A DNA stretch of 49,837 bases from Candidatus Woesearchaeota archaeon UBA153 (GCA_002503705.1 DASH01000093.1:1-49837), one strand, 5' to 3'; counted from the stretch's first letter, positions 26,022 to 35,187 are shown. The notes: a model not told the origin generated them from the sequence alone. Numbers and translations: made by a program.

Positions 26022-27170
26022 ATGGGGGCTCCCTTATCGACACGACTCTACGCGATCCTCGCGTGCATCCTTCTCGTACCGATCGCCGCAACCGCCACGC
26101 TCGCCGCGAGCACGGGGTGCGCGTACCAGACGCCGAACGGCCTCGTCACCGACCGCGACTGCGACGGCATCGACGACTTCCGCGACAACTGCCGCGAAAT
26201 CGCGAACACCGACCAGACGGACGCGAACCGCAACGGCATCGGCGACGCGTGCGACCTCATCATCACGAACCTCCTCCTCGACCCCGGCGTGGAAGTCCCG
26301 CAAGGAGAGTACGTCAACGTGAAAGTCCAACTCCTCAACAACAAAGCGTACGCTGTCAACGACGTGCAAGTCCGCGTGCGCAGCCAAAGCTTCGCGACCG
26401 ACAAGAACGTCCTCCTCACCAGCCTGCAGGCGGGCGAGCAGCGCATCGTCGAATTCGTCCTGAAGACGCCGCCGTGCGCGACCATCGGCAAGCACGAGCT
26501 CACCATCACGACCGACCATAAAGAGAACGGCAAGGTGTACACGCAGACGCGCTACCAACGCCTGAGCGTGACGCCCTCGCCGACGGCCTGCGCCGCCAAC
26601 CCGACCCCGCTCGACAACACGATCCTCGACACGATCGCCCAGCAAGAGACGCAACTCGGCGGGAACGCAGTCTACCCGATCACCATCACCAACCTGAACA
26701 GCGAAGCCAAAACCTACCACCTCTCCCTCGACAGCATCAGCATGATCGGCACGTACCGCATCGAGCCGAACCCGACGTTCACGCTCGACACGGGCAAGAG
26801 CCAGACGGTCTACCTGACCGTCCAGACGGAGACGTTCGCCCCCCTCGGGCGGAACGCGCTCCACCTCTACCTTGAAAGCGAAGACGCCGAAGACGAGACG
26901 GTCCTCACGCTCCGCATCGTCAAGCCGGTCGGCGCGAGCCTCAAAAACCTGCTCGCGACCGGACTCCAGCTCGCGTTCGTCCTCATCGCCTTGGCACTCG
27001 TCATCGGCGCCGCGATCATCGCGTACAAGAAAGTGAACGCGGACCACGAGGACGACGCTCACGACCACGACCAAGGGCCCAGCCGCGGCGACGAGAAGCC
27101 GAAGCGCGGGAAGAACGCCTCGAGCGTCGAGAAAATCGACGAGGACGAGGAGTTCCAAAGCTACTATTGA
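26022..27170 (+). CDS. Thrombospondin-3-repeat surface protein with C-terminal anchor (paralogue)
   Basis: 382 residues with the same plan as the protein at 22700. A signal peptide of about 29 residues precedes TDRDCDGIDDFRDNC and TDQTDANRNGIGDACD (calcium-binding thrombospondin-3 pattern, about 42-80). Two beta domains follow (VQLLNNKAYAVNDVQVRVR; YPITITNLNSEAKTYHLSLD). A helix lies at about 310-333, then a charged His/Asp/Lys-rich cytoplasmic tail, longer than in the paralogue. It is followed at 22 bases by the large COG1470-like gene, so the two are co-transcribed and their products may sit together in the envelope. Confidence 0.82.
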   Translation: MGAPLSTRLYAILACILLVPIAATATLAASTGCAYQTPNGLVTDRDCDGIDDFRDNCREIANTDQTDANRNGIGDACDLIITNLLLDPGVEVPQGEYVNVKVQLLNNKAYAVNDVQVRVRSQSFATDKNVLLTSLQAGEQRIVEFVLKTPPCATIGKHELTITTDHKENGKVYTQTRYQRLSVTPSPTACAANPTPLDNTILDTIAQQETQLGGNAVYPITITNLNSEAKTYHLSLDSISMIGTYRIEPNPTFTLDTGKSQTVYLTVQTETFAPLGRNALHLYLESEDAEDETVLTLRIVKPVGASLKNLLATGLQLAFVLIALALVIGAAIIAYKKVNADHEDDAHDHDQGPSRGDEKPKRGKNASSVEKIDEDEEFQSYY

Positions 27171-27191
27171 ACAGCCGAACAGGTGATTCGC

Positions 27192-29996
27192 ATGAAGCCC
27201 CTCCACGCACTCCTCCTCGCCACCCTCCTCACGCTCCTCCTCACGAGCAGCGCGACGGCGGCCCTCATCGTCAACAAGTACTCGAACGACCTGACCGTGA
27301 CGAGCGACACGCCCGACACGAGCCTCGCGTGCGCGTGCGAGCACCGCAGCGAGACCATCACGGTCCAGAACACGGGGAACTTCTACACGACGTACACGAT
27401 TGACGTGGTGAGCGAACACTCCTGGTACGGCGTCAACCTGAAGACGTTCGATCTCGCGCCCGGCGACTCGCGAGACGTCCTCGTCACGATCGACGTGCCG
27501 TGCGGCACGATCGGCTCTTCAGTCTACAGCGTCCGCATCCTCACGAGCTACGGCCGCGAGCGCGTCCTGACGCGCACGCTGGACGCGCGCAAGTGCCAGA
27601 ACGTCTACCTGGACGTGCAAGGCGGCGTCGAATCCTCGAACCTGTGCCAGCCGATCGAGTACCGGCTCACCGTGAAGAACGTCGCCGAGTTCGCCGACAC
27701 CTACCGTCTCGACCTGGGCAGCTTCAACGACTACAGCGTCATCGACGGCGGGAGCCGCAACACCTACCTCGTCCCGAACGAGCAGACGACGCTCGACATC
27801 ACAATCGCCCCGCCGTGCAGCCTGTACGGCGAGATCACCTTCCCGTTCACCGTGACGAGCGAGAAGAACAAGCAGACGGAACGCGTCACGAGACGCGTCT
27901 CCATCGAGAACGAGTTCGACCACGAGATCGTCACGAGCACGCAGATTGAGGTTTGCAGCCGCGTCTCCTCGACGCTCGAGTTCGGCGTCAAGAACTTGAT
28001 CGACGTCCCGAACAACTACACCCTCTCGATCAGCGCGCCCGGCTTCGTCTCGTGGGACGAGCGGACGCTCTCGCTCAAGGGCGGCCAGCAGAAGAACCTC
28101 ACGCTGACGATCGACCCGAAGAAAGGCCAAGAAGGAGTCTATGACATCGCTCTCAAGGTGTCGAGCGACTTGGGCAACATCAAGAAGACGCGCCACGTCG
28201 AACTCGACGTCTTCAACTGCTACGCGTACGCGCTCGGCTTCGTCAACCTGGAACGCGCGGGCGACGGCGCGTTCACGGACTCCGCGTGCTGCGGCGAGAA
28301 ACACTACACGCTGAACGTGCGGAACAACGGCCAGACCGAGGAGACGTACACGATTCGCGTGGACGGCCCGGACTGGTTCTCTCCCGAGGAGAAGACCGTC
28401 CGCTTGAAGCCGAGCGAGAACCGGAACGTGAAGTTCACCGCGGACTTGCCGTGCACGGACGAGACGTTCGAGATTCCCGTGACGGTCAGCCTCGACCGGC
28501 ACGCGTCGATCAGCGAGACGGTCGTCTACCGCGTCAACAGCCAGACGCAACGCACGTGCCACGCGGTCGCGCTCGTGAGCGACGGCATCAAGATTGACGA
28601 GGAGGACTCGATTATCCCCGTCATCATCAAGCATACGGGCCTGGAAGGCGGCGTCTACCGTGTCGAAGCGGAAGGCAGCCTCGTCGGACAACCCCTCGAG
28701 ACGGAGATCACGCTCGCGCCCGGCGAGGAGAAAGTCCTCCACCTCCCCGTCATCGGGAACCTCACGGCCGCGTCCGACGGCAAGTACGTCACGACGCTCA
28801 TCGTCACGCACGACGCGCTCGACCTGACGTACCGCCAACCGTTCTGGACGAGCTTCCGCCACGTGAGCGAGTTCGCCAAGAGCGTGCGCTCGTTCTTCCA
28901 CTACGACTACGGGACGGTTTCCGGGTGCCGGTGGGCGCAAGGAATCCTCACCGTCCTCCTGCTCGTCGCGATCGTCGCGTTCGTCCTGTTCCTCCTCGGC
29001 CGCTGCCGGAAGTTCCGGAACGACTGGAGCGAGACGGGACTGCTCGCGCTGAAGGCGATCCTCATCCTCCTCTTGCTGGTCGTCGTCGTGACCTTGGCGC
29101 TCGCGCCCGTCCCGCCAAAGGCGACCTCGTATGAGGAACCACTCGTCGACTCGAGCGGTCTCGTCTTCCAATGGTACGAGAACGAACGGTACGTCATCGA
29201 CCTGGGACGCTACTTCGAAGACCCGGACGCGGACTGGCTCGAGTTCACCGCCACGCAACCCGCGAACATCGCGGTCGCCATCACAGACGGCGAAGCGGTC
29301 CTGACGCCTGAACGGAACTGGGCTGGCGAGGACAAGATCGTCTTCACGGCGAGCGACCAGAAAGGCGGCGTCGTGGACAGTCCCATCCTCGCGTTGAAGG
29401 TCTTGCAGCGGGAACACTTGACGTTCCGCCAATGGACGTACAAGTACTGCACGCACGTCAACTTGACCGTGCTCGCGCTGCTCTTGCTCGTCCTCCTGCT
29501 GGCGTTGTTCTTGACGTTCACGCCGCGCCGCGACCGGCCGCTCTTCACGAGCCCCGACAAGGTCGTTGTTGGGAAGTACGCGGAGCGAAAGCCGGAACAG
29601 CGCGGACGAGTCGTCAAGACGTTCGTCACGCGCGACGGCAACGTGCACACGCTCGGCGACGAGCAACGAACGCTCGCGGCCCAGAACGCTCGAGTCGTCA
29701 AGCGAGCCTCGAAGAAGGCGTCGAAGCGGCGCGTGCCGAAGAGACTGGCGAAAGCATCCGCTCGTTCACGCTCCGCCGCGATGGACCGCGCGCTCATCGC
29801 GTTCAACCAGAAGCACGAATTGCAAGCGGTCCTGCGCCGGTACGGCAAGCGCGAGACGAAGATCAACCTCGACGTCCTGCAGGCCGCGGGGAAGATGTTC
29901 AAGCAGAACGCGCTCTACGCGCCGCACAACCGCGACAGCTTCGACCGCTACCTCGTCGACAAGAACATCCTGCGACGGCTTGAGGATAAACGGTGA
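27192..29996 (+). CDS. Large Ig-repeat membrane protein (COG1470-like)
   Basis: 934 residues from the ATG at 27192, which has AGGTGA five bases upstream. A signal peptide (ends SSATA) is followed by about six Ig-like repeats. These carry the NTGNFYTTYTIDV, VKNVAEFADTYRLDL, VKNLIDVPNNYTLSI and VRNNGQTEETYTIRV pattern of archaeal NEW/CARDB-type domains, each with a conserved cysteine pair. Two membrane helices come at about 577-598 and 615-636, then another extracellular beta domain (VIDLGRYFEDPDADW), a helix near 757-777 and a ~160-residue highly basic cytoplasmic domain. A scaffold for the cell envelope is likely; the basic tail may bind nucleic acid or lipid. The function is inferred from architecture only. 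Confidence 0.78.
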   Translation: MKPLHALLLATLLTLLLTSSATAALIVNKYSNDLTVTSDTPDTSLACACEHRSETITVQNTGNFYTTYTIDVVSEHSWYGVNLKTFDLAPGDSRDVLVTIDVPCGTIGSSVYSVRILTSYGRERVLTRTLDARKCQNVYLDVQGGVESSNLCQPIEYRLTVKNVAEFADTYRLDLGSFNDYSVIDGGSRNTYLVPNEQTTLDITIAPPCSLYGEITFPFTVTSEKNKQTERVTRRVSIENEFDHEIVTSTQIEVCSRVSSTLEFGVKNLIDVPNNYTLSISAPGFVSWDERTLSLKGGQQKNLTLTIDPKKGQEGVYDIALKVSSDLGNIKKTRHVELDVFNCYAYALGFVNLERAGDGAFTDSACCGEKHYTLNVRNNGQTEETYTIRVDGPDWFSPEEKTVRLKPSENRNVKFTADLPCTDETFEIPVTVSLDRHASISETVVYRVNSQTQRTCHAVALVSDGIKIDEEDSIIPVIIKHTGLEGGVYRVEAEGSLVGQPLETEITLAPGEEKVLHLPVIGNLTAASDGKYVTTLIVTHDALDLTYRQPFWTSFRHVSEFAKSVRSFFHYDYGTVSGCRWAQGILTVLLLVAIVAFVLFLLGRCRKFRNDWSETGLLALKAILILLLLVVVVTLALAPVPPKATSYEEPLVDSSGLVFQWYENERYVIDLGRYFEDPDADWLEFTATQPANIAVAITDGEAVLTPERNWAGEDKIVFTASDQKGGVVDSPILALKVLQREHLTFRQWTYKYCTHVNLTVLALLLLVLLLALFLTFTPRRDRPLFTSPDKVVVGKYAERKPEQRGRVVKTFVTRDGNVHTLGDEQRTLAAQNARVVKRASKKASKRRVPKRLAKASARSRSAAMDRALIAFNQKHELQAVLRRYGKRETKINLDVLQAAGKMFKQNALYAPHNRDSFDRYLVDKNILRRLEDKR

Positions 29997-30058
29997 GCAA
30001 CGGCCGGTCTGCGCAACAGACGTCGTGAGAGCGGCGGTACTCCTCCAGGTGTCATTTG

Positions 30059-30496
30059 ATGAACGAGAGACCCGAACCCCCTCTTGACGAGCGCGTGAAC
30101 GACAGTTACCTCCGGAACGGCCTCCGCCGCACGGGGTACGCGCTGCTCGCGGGCGCGCTCGCGACCATGTCGGCACTCGGCGTGTATCAACATCTGCAGA
30201 AGCGACCGGCGCCGCAAGTTGCCGCGGTCATTATCGAGTTGACGAATGGTGGACGGCTTTGTTTGCGCGACACCGACGGTGACGGAAAGCTTGAGACGAT
30301 GCTCTACGCTCATGATTTCAAGAGGGGGTATTCTCCCGAAGATTGGAGAGCGTTCAAGGGAACGATTTTGGTTTTGTACAACGAGTCCACCGAGTCGTTG
30401 AATGCCGCGTTGAAGAACAGGCGTTTTCGACCGAATGAAGAGGACTCTTTTCCTCTATTTTTAGTTCTTCCGTCGGAAGAGCCATTGCAAGAGTAG
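30059..30496 (+). CDS. Single-helix membrane protein of unknown function
   Basis: 145 residues. AGGTG ends eight bases before the ATG at 30059. One helix at about 26-45 (GYALLAGALATMSALGVY) separates a short N-terminal part from a ~95-residue domain starting AAVIIELTNGGRLCLRDTDGDGKLE, which has an EF-hand-like or beta-propeller-like D.DGDG.LE loop. Orientation is probably N-in with the domain outside. It follows the large surface protein by 63 bases and may be the last gene of that operon. No family recognised. Confidence 0.65.
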   Translation: MNERPEPPLDERVNDSYLRNGLRRTGYALLAGALATMSALGVYQHLQKRPAPQVAAVIIELTNGGRLCLRDTDGDGKLETMLYAHDFKRGYSPEDWRAFKGTILVLYNESTESLNAALKNRRFRPNEEDSFPLFLVLPSEEPLQE

Positions 30497-30509
30497 AACT
30501 CTCGCACTC

Positions 30510-30770
30510 TCACCGGAACAACTGGATGAACAACAGCTTCATCAAATCGTCTTTCGTCTTCGCGAAGACCATGTTCTTCGCCAAGAACCTATCTTGCATG
30601 ACGTCGCGCACCCAGACCGCGAAGTCGTTCTTGTCAGCGTTCACGTGGTGCTGGAAGACGTGCGGTTTCATCGACTGCAACTCGGTGAACAAGTCTTCGA
30701 GGCTCGCGAGCTCGCCGCCTTCGTGCAAGAAGAAACGCTTGTCTGGCTGCTCGACGAGGTACGACGGCAT
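30510..30770 (-). CDS. DUF5752-like small protein
   Basis: 86 residues. The pattern F.LHEGGEL.SLEDLFTELQSM followed by FQHHV...KNDFAVWVRDV.QDRFLA matches a small archaeal family I know as DUF5752, and a second copy is encoded at 38673-38984. Function unknown. The NDFA.W core and length suggest a compact helical protein. A TATA box at 30792-30802 lies 22-32 bases before the ATG. The gene ends 14 bases after the opposite-strand gene, so the two converge. Confidence 0.68.
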   Translation of the reverse strand: MPSYLVEQPDKRFFLHEGGELASLEDLFTELQSMKPHVFQHHVNADKNDFAVWVRDVMQDRFLAKNMVFAKTKDDLMKLLFIQLFR

Positions 30771-30791
30771 CCTGCTTCTCGCTCGTCGAGA

Positions 30792-30802
30792 CTTTATAAA
30801 AG
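30792..30802 (-). promoter_or_regulatory. TATA box of the DUF5752-like gene
   Basis: CTTTTATAAAG on the minus strand, 22-32 bases before the start codon at 30770. It lies 32 bases from the tRNA promoter on the other strand, and the two boxes are nearly the same sequence. Confidence 0.6.
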
Positions 30803-30833
30803 TTCCCTTGGTTTTCTCCCGCCGACCCAGTTA

Positions 30834-30844
30834 CTTTTATAAAC
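30834..30844 (+). promoter_or_regulatory. TATA box of tRNA-Trp
   Basis: CTTTTATAAAC lies 26-36 bases before the first tRNA base, the standard archaeal promoter spacing. Confidence 0.7.
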
Positions 30845-30869
30845 CCGTCATGGTTCTGGAATTCTCATC

Positions 30870-30989
30870 GGGGATGTAATACAACCTGGCTAGTATAGCC
30901 GGCTCCAGTTGTCTGGAGCGCCGAGCCGAAAGGCGATGACGATCCTCAGGTGTTACCGGCCGATCTGGGTTCAAATCCCAGCATCCCCA
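30870..30989 (+). tRNA. tRNA-Trp (CCA) with an intron
   Basis: Acceptor arms GGGGATG (30870-30876) and CATCCCC (30982-30988) pair fully. The D stem is ATAC/GTAT with GG in the loop. The anticodon stem GCCGG/CCGGC encloses CTCCAG, which gives anticodon CCA at 30905-30907. The T arm is CTGGG-TTCAAAT-CCCAG. The loop is split after G37 by about 46 bases (30909-30954), the canonical archaeal 37/38 site. The discriminator is A at 30989; the following CC is probably chance, as CCA is not fully encoded. A T-run after 30991 should end transcription. Confidence 0.93.
30909..30954 (+). other. Intron of tRNA-Trp
   Basis: 46 bases by the folding of the mature tRNA. CTCCAG of the anticodon loop can pair with CTGGAG in the intron. 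GCGATGA at 30933-30939 is one base from the C-box consensus; in several archaea this intron carries a C/D guide RNA, but here no clear D box was found. The exact splice bulges could shift by a base or two. Confidence 0.75.
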
Positions 30990-31064
30990 CCTTTTTTCTC
31001 TTCTTCACGTCGATACCTTTTTAAATCGGAATTCTGAGGGGAAGAGGTGGTGAGGTGTTAGGCC

Positions 31065-32906
31065 ATGCGGAAGCTCTTCCTCGGTTTGTTCGCGTTGCTC
31101 TTTGTTTGTTCGTTTGTCGGCGCGTACGCGCCGTCGGACGCGAGTGCTGTGCCGGATGGGTATGGCGTGCCGTGGGATGTCTGGACGACGCCGGCGATGC
31201 AGTTCTTCATGACGTCGTACGAGAGCGGTACGGCGACGGTGAACGTCGCGCAGGATGGTCGTTACGTGTACGAGCGGGGTTATTTTAGCATTGATGGTGG
31301 TGCGTGGCAGAGTTTCACTTTTCCCGGCGCGACGAACGGTTGGATTAAGGATTCGGCTTCGAAGACGTTGACGTTGGGCGCGGCTTCGGAGGCGTACGTG
31401 ATCACGTTTTCTTGTAAGAAGGTGAATGACGCGTGGCAGTGTGGTTGTCGTGACCAGAATTCGTGCAACAAGTGGAACATTCAGGATGTTTCGTTCGCGG
31501 CACTGCCTCCGGTGCCGGTTCCTGGTTGCGGCGACGGCGTCAAATCTTCGTCGGAAGCGTGCGATGACGGCGTGAACAACGGTCCTTGCCCGAAAGCGTG
31601 CAGCGCGACGTGCACGGTGAACACGTGCACCGGCACGAATCCGACGAGCCCGCCCGAGACGGGAGAGTGTCGCGTCGAGTTCGTCGGCCGCTTCCACGAG
31701 ATTGGCAGCGCGAAGTGCACCGGTGAACTGGCGAATACCGGAGAGCACGGGTGCAAGGCGTTATGCGTCGAGTGTTGCTCGTACCCCGGTGAAGTGTATC
31801 AAGGTCCTGCCGGTTCTTCGTGCGGTCAGGATGGCGTCGTGGACATGGCGTACTTCAACCAGCTCGCTCACGGCACGATTGTCGGCGAGACCTTGCTGAC
31901 GAAGGCGCAGTTCGGCACGCACGGCGACGCGGGCGTCCAGTACGAGTTCGACATCTCCAATCCTGAGCACCCTGTCTTGAATTACTATACTGTGCCGTTG
32001 CACCTTCCTGATTATTCCGGGCCGTTCAGCAACCTCTTCGAGGGAGACGACCTCGTGCTCTCGACGAACGGCAACACTGCGGGCGTGTGGGTGCACGATA
32101 CATCGCGAAAACCGATGGCGAAGTGCGCCGGCTCTTTCTTCGGTGGCCTTCGCGGTCGGAGCGCTCTCGTCTTGACGAACAACGGCGATCGGTACGCCTT
32201 CTTCGCGCTCGGCACCTCGGTCACGTACAAGCGCGTGAACGACGGCGAGTGGGGTGACGTGAAGGGCATGGTCTTCTTCGACGTGGTGGGTGAGTCGCTT
32301 CCCAGCGGAGAGGCGAAATCCTTCTACTCTTGCATGTCCAAAAATCCGGGGTTCATCACCGGTGGTCCGAGCGGGAACATCGGTTTGAATGGAAAATCTC
32401 TCACCTCCTTCAAGCAGAACGGGAAGGCCTACTTGGTCGTCGGCGCCACCGCGAGCAGTTCTTTCGCTGGAAACCTTGCTGTGCTCGACGTCTCGGCGTT
32501 CCCGACGAAGACGACGCTCTTCGAAAAGGCGTTGAACACGCACGCTGTCGCAGCGCACGGCGGGAACGTCTACGCGGTTGTGAGTGACGCATCCAGGACG
32601 AACTACGCTCTCCAAGCGTACGACTTGCAGGGGAATTTGCTCGTGGAGCACCCTTTCACCCTCGTGGCCGGCCAGCTCGTGGATGGCGGTCTCGTCGTGG
32701 ATGAGCGCTTCGCCTACATCTCCCTCAGTCAAGGCTTCAAGGCGCTCGACCTCACCACCGGCCAGGACATCGTTCCGGCGGCGTTGCGAGAGCAGATGAA
32801 GACCGGTATGTTCATGCAGTCGGAACTCCACCGGACGACGGCGAACGGCGCGACGTACTTGATCAGCATCCCGCGGTTGAACACGTATAAGGTCGTCTGC
32901 TCGTAA
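31065..32906 (+). CDS. Secreted cysteine-rich protein with propeller-like C-terminal half
   Basis: 613 residues. GAGGTG sites precede the ATG at 31065, and a TTTTTAAAT box is at 31017-31027. A signal peptide (to VGAYA) is followed by a ~120-residue beta domain with cysteines. Then comes CGDGVKSSSEACDDGVNN...CSATCTVNTC, a pattern of Cys-rich calcium-binding surface repeats (MYXO-CTERM/DUF4215-like), and a second Cys-rich block (CTGELANTGEHGCKALCVECC). Residues about 265-613 look like a beta-propeller with repeated VL.VSAF.TKTTLFEKAL-type blades. Probably a secreted or surface-bound binding protein; no enzyme motif was seen. Confidence 0.72.
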   Translation: MRKLFLGLFALLFVCSFVGAYAPSDASAVPDGYGVPWDVWTTPAMQFFMTSYESGTATVNVAQDGRYVYERGYFSIDGGAWQSFTFPGATNGWIKDSASKTLTLGAASEAYVITFSCKKVNDAWQCGCRDQNSCNKWNIQDVSFAALPPVPVPGCGDGVKSSSEACDDGVNNGPCPKACSATCTVNTCTGTNPTSPPETGECRVEFVGRFHEIGSAKCTGELANTGEHGCKALCVECCSYPGEVYQGPAGSSCGQDGVVDMAYFNQLAHGTIVGETLLTKAQFGTHGDAGVQYEFDISNPEHPVLNYYTVPLHLPDYSGPFSNLFEGDDLVLSTNGNTAGVWVHDTSRKPMAKCAGSFFGGLRGRSALVLTNNGDRYAFFALGTSVTYKRVNDGEWGDVKGMVFFDVVGESLPSGEAKSFYSCMSKNPGFITGGPSGNIGLNGKSLTSFKQNGKAYLVVGATASSSFAGNLAVLDVSAFPTKTTLFEKALNTHAVAAHGGNVYAVVSDASRTNYALQAYDLQGNLLVEHPFTLVAGQLVDGGLVVDERFAYISLSQGFKALDLTTGQDIVPAALREQMKTGMFMQSELHRTTANGATYLISIPRLNTYKVVCS

Positions 32907-32966
32907 CTTTTTTCTTTCGACGTAATTTTCTTTTAACTTTTTCCTCCGAAGAGGGAGTGGTTCGTC

Positions 32967-33794
32967 ATGGGCGTCGTGTCTGGGAATTCGAGGCGGAAGG
33001 AGCGGACGACGATCGTCTCGCGTTCGTCGACGCCGGTCGCGACGGTCGGCGGGCCGAAACGCCGCGCCGCCGGCGATGACGGCCACCACGCGACCCATCG
33101 CGCTTCTTCTCGTCGTCCGAAGAAGCGACTCTCCGCGAAGGAGCGTTGGAAGAAAATTGGCGTGTGGGCGTTCTGGATCGGGATGATCGTCCTTCTTTAC
33201 TTTTCGTACGGGTGGTTGACGACGCAAGCGGTTGCGCTCTTGCAGGTCAACCCGACCGTGTGGAGCTGGTACTTGGCCATCCAGGACGAGATCGCGTCGC
33301 ACACCCTCCGCGGGCTCTTCTACGCCGCGAGCTTCGGCTCGTTCATCCTCTTCGCGCTCCCGATCGAGATCCTCTACCTCTACTACCTCGGCCTCGGCTA
33401 CCAGTTGCCGAGCGTCGTCCTCGTCAGCCTCGCCGGCATCGTCCTCGGCACCGTCCTGAACTACGCGCTCGGCGCGCTCATCGGCTCGAAACCGTTGAAG
33501 TGGTTCATCAAGGACGAGGAGTACGCGTCGTTCCACCGACGGATTGAACGCGCCGGCGGCTTCCTCGTCGCGCTCGGCAACATCATTCCCTTCCCCATCG
33601 ACTTGCTCGGCGTCTTCCTCGGCGCCGTCCGGTTCGGGCTCGTCAAGCTCCTCCTCTACACCCTCCTCGGACGGCTCGTCCAGTTCTTCATCCTCTGGCT
33701 CGGGTACAAGTACTTCATCCTCTACGTCGGCCCGTACTTGAGCACGGTCAGCGTGCCCTGGCTCCTCGACCTCGTCCGGAACAGCTTCGTCTGA
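32967..33794 (+). CDS. VTT/DedA-type membrane protein
   Basis: 275 residues. A basic, disordered ~60-residue N-terminus leads into about five helices. The stretch from ALPIEILYLYYLGLGYQLPSVVLV through GTVLNYALGALIGSK and the RRIERAGGFLVALGNIIPFPIDLLGVFLGAVR turn matches the VTT (DedA/SNARE-associated) fold. The re-entrant P.P.....G motif is in the usual place. DedA proteins are linked to lipid (undecaprenyl phosphate) flipping and membrane homeostasis, which fits a region devoted to surface polymers and proteins. The start ATG is 60 bases after the previous gene. Confidence 0.78.
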   Translation: MGVVSGNSRRKERTTIVSRSSTPVATVGGPKRRAAGDDGHHATHRASSRRPKKRLSAKERWKKIGVWAFWIGMIVLLYFSYGWLTTQAVALLQVNPTVWSWYLAIQDEIASHTLRGLFYAASFGSFILFALPIEILYLYYLGLGYQLPSVVLVSLAGIVLGTVLNYALGALIGSKPLKWFIKDEEYASFHRRIERAGGFLVALGNIIPFPIDLLGVFLGAVRFGLVKLLLYTLLGRLVQFFILWLGYKYFILYVGPYLSTVSVPWLLDLVRNSFV

Positions 33795-33842
33795 ACCATC
33801 CGCAAGCGAATATTTTTAAACGGCGTTCTCGTCCAGCGGCGC

Positions 33843-34319
33843 ATGGGCGGTCGACAGGGAGTCAAGAGGGCCGGTCAGAGAACCGGCTCGAGCGTTCGCG
33901 TGAATCCGGAGCGCGCCGCCGCACTCCGTCGTCGTCAGCGTCAGCTCGCGTTGACGTGGTTTTTCATCGGCGCCGCGCTCGTCGTCGCCATCGTCCTCCT
34001 CTCCTCGGTCTTGCCGAAGCCGGACGCGTACGAGCGTTTCGCGAAGTGTCTCGCGCGTGAAGGCGCGGTCGTGTACTGCGACGACGTCACGAGCGACTGC
34101 CAGGCGCAGAAGCGCGTCTTCGGCGCGGCGTTCACGAGCGTCGTGTACGAGAACTGCGACTACACGACCATCTGTCAGGAGTTGAAGATCGCGGTCAAGC
34201 CGTCGTGGATCCTCGCAGACGGCGAGAGAATCGAAGGAGTTCAAGACGTCGCCGCGCTCGCGGCGGCGACGGGTTGCGAGGCGCCGAAGGGCGAACCACG
34301 CATGCCCGCCGACGTGTAA
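33843..34319 (+). CDS. Membrane-anchored thioredoxin-like protein without CxxC
   Basis: 158 residues: a basic N-terminus, one helix at 36-57, then a thioredoxin-like domain. It matches the small archaeal family with FAKCL..EGAVVY near 66, Q..FG..F..V.YENC near 89-105, and KPSWIL near 119, where a cis-proline would be. Where relatives have CPHC this protein has CDDVTSDCQAQK (Cys79 and Cys86), so the redox pair is lost or moved. TATTTTTAAA at 33811-33820 is 23-32 bases upstream of the ATG. It sits beside a second thioredoxin-like gene, so it may be a redox partner or a dead paralogue. Confidence 0.75.
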   Translation: MGGRQGVKRAGQRTGSSVRVNPERAAALRRRQRQLALTWFFIGAALVVAIVLLSSVLPKPDAYERFAKCLAREGAVVYCDDVTSDCQAQKRVFGAAFTSVVYENCDYTTICQELKIAVKPSWILADGERIEGVQDVAALAAATGCEAPKGEPRMPADV

Positions 34320-34341
34320 AGCCAGTGTGAGGTTGAGTGTC

Positions 34342-35187
34342 ATGAAATCGAAGAAGCAGAGTCTCTTTCCCGTATCGTGGTTGCAAGCCTTCGCTATCAT
34401 CTTGTTCATCGTGCTCGCGGCGAGCCTTGTCGTAATCGGCGTCCTGTACGCGAAGCAACGCGTTGCTCCCAGCGTTCCGAACCCCGTTCCGAGCGCGCCC
34501 GCAGCCGACCCGGTCGAGATGACGATCATCACGGCGCCGGAGTGCGCGGAGTGCTTCGACGCGAGCCTCTTGCAGCCGCAGCTCGAGCAGCTTAGCGTCG
34601 AGTTCAAGAAGGTCACTTCGCTCGCGAAGGACGACGCGAAGGCGAAGGCGCTCATCGCGAAGTACGCGATCACCAAGCTGCCCGCGTTCCTCCTCAGCGA
34701 TGAGCTCTCGCAGAACGCGCAGCTCGCGGAGGCGTGGTCTCGCGTCGGCACGGTCGCCGATGACGGTTCGTACGTGCTGCAAGGCGCGTTCCCGCCGTAC
34801 TATGACCTCGTCAAGGGCGAGGTGCGCGGTCTCGTCACGCTGACGGAAGTGTCGGACGCGTCTTGCACGGAGTGTTACGACGTCACGATGCACGAGGCGG
34901 TCTTAGGCCAGTTCGGCTTCGCCCTCGCGAGCATCGAGGCTGTCGACGTGGCGACCGCCGAGGGCGAGATGCTCGTGGCGAAGTATGATCTCACGCAAGT
35001 GCCGACGATCATCTTGAGCGCGGACGCTGGCTTGTACGCTGGTTTCGCCGCGGTCTGGGAGAGTGTGGGCACGGTTGAGGAGGACGGCTCGTTCGTCTTC
35101 AGGACGCTCTCCGCGATTGGCGAGCCGTATAAGGACTTGACGACCGGCGTCGTCGTCACGCCCACGGTCGCCGCGACGCCGGAGTAG
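34342..35187 (+). CDS. Membrane-anchored tandem thioredoxin-like protein
   Basis: 281 residues from the ATG at 34342; GAGGT lies eight bases upstream. A signal anchor (about 13-36) is followed by two homologous domains. The first has APECAEC (Cys68, Cys71) and KLPAFLL; the second has DASCTEC (about 175-178) and QVPTIIL. Each thus keeps a CxxC pair and a cis-proline-type motif, pointing to active extracytoplasmic thiol-disulfide exchange. It probably works with the neighbours at 33843 and 36533 on cysteine-rich secreted proteins encoded nearby. Confidence 0.78.
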   Translation: MKSKKQSLFPVSWLQAFAIILFIVLAASLVVIGVLYAKQRVAPSVPNPVPSAPAADPVEMTIITAPECAECFDASLLQPQLEQLSVEFKKVTSLAKDDAKAKALIAKYAITKLPAFLLSDELSQNAQLAEAWSRVGTVADDGSYVLQGAFPPYYDLVKGEVRGLVTLTEVSDASCTECYDVTMHEAVLGQFGFALASIEAVDVATAEGEMLVAKYDLTQVPTIILSADAGLYAGFAAVWESVGTVEEDGSFVFRTLSAIGEPYKDLTTGVVVTPTVAATPE

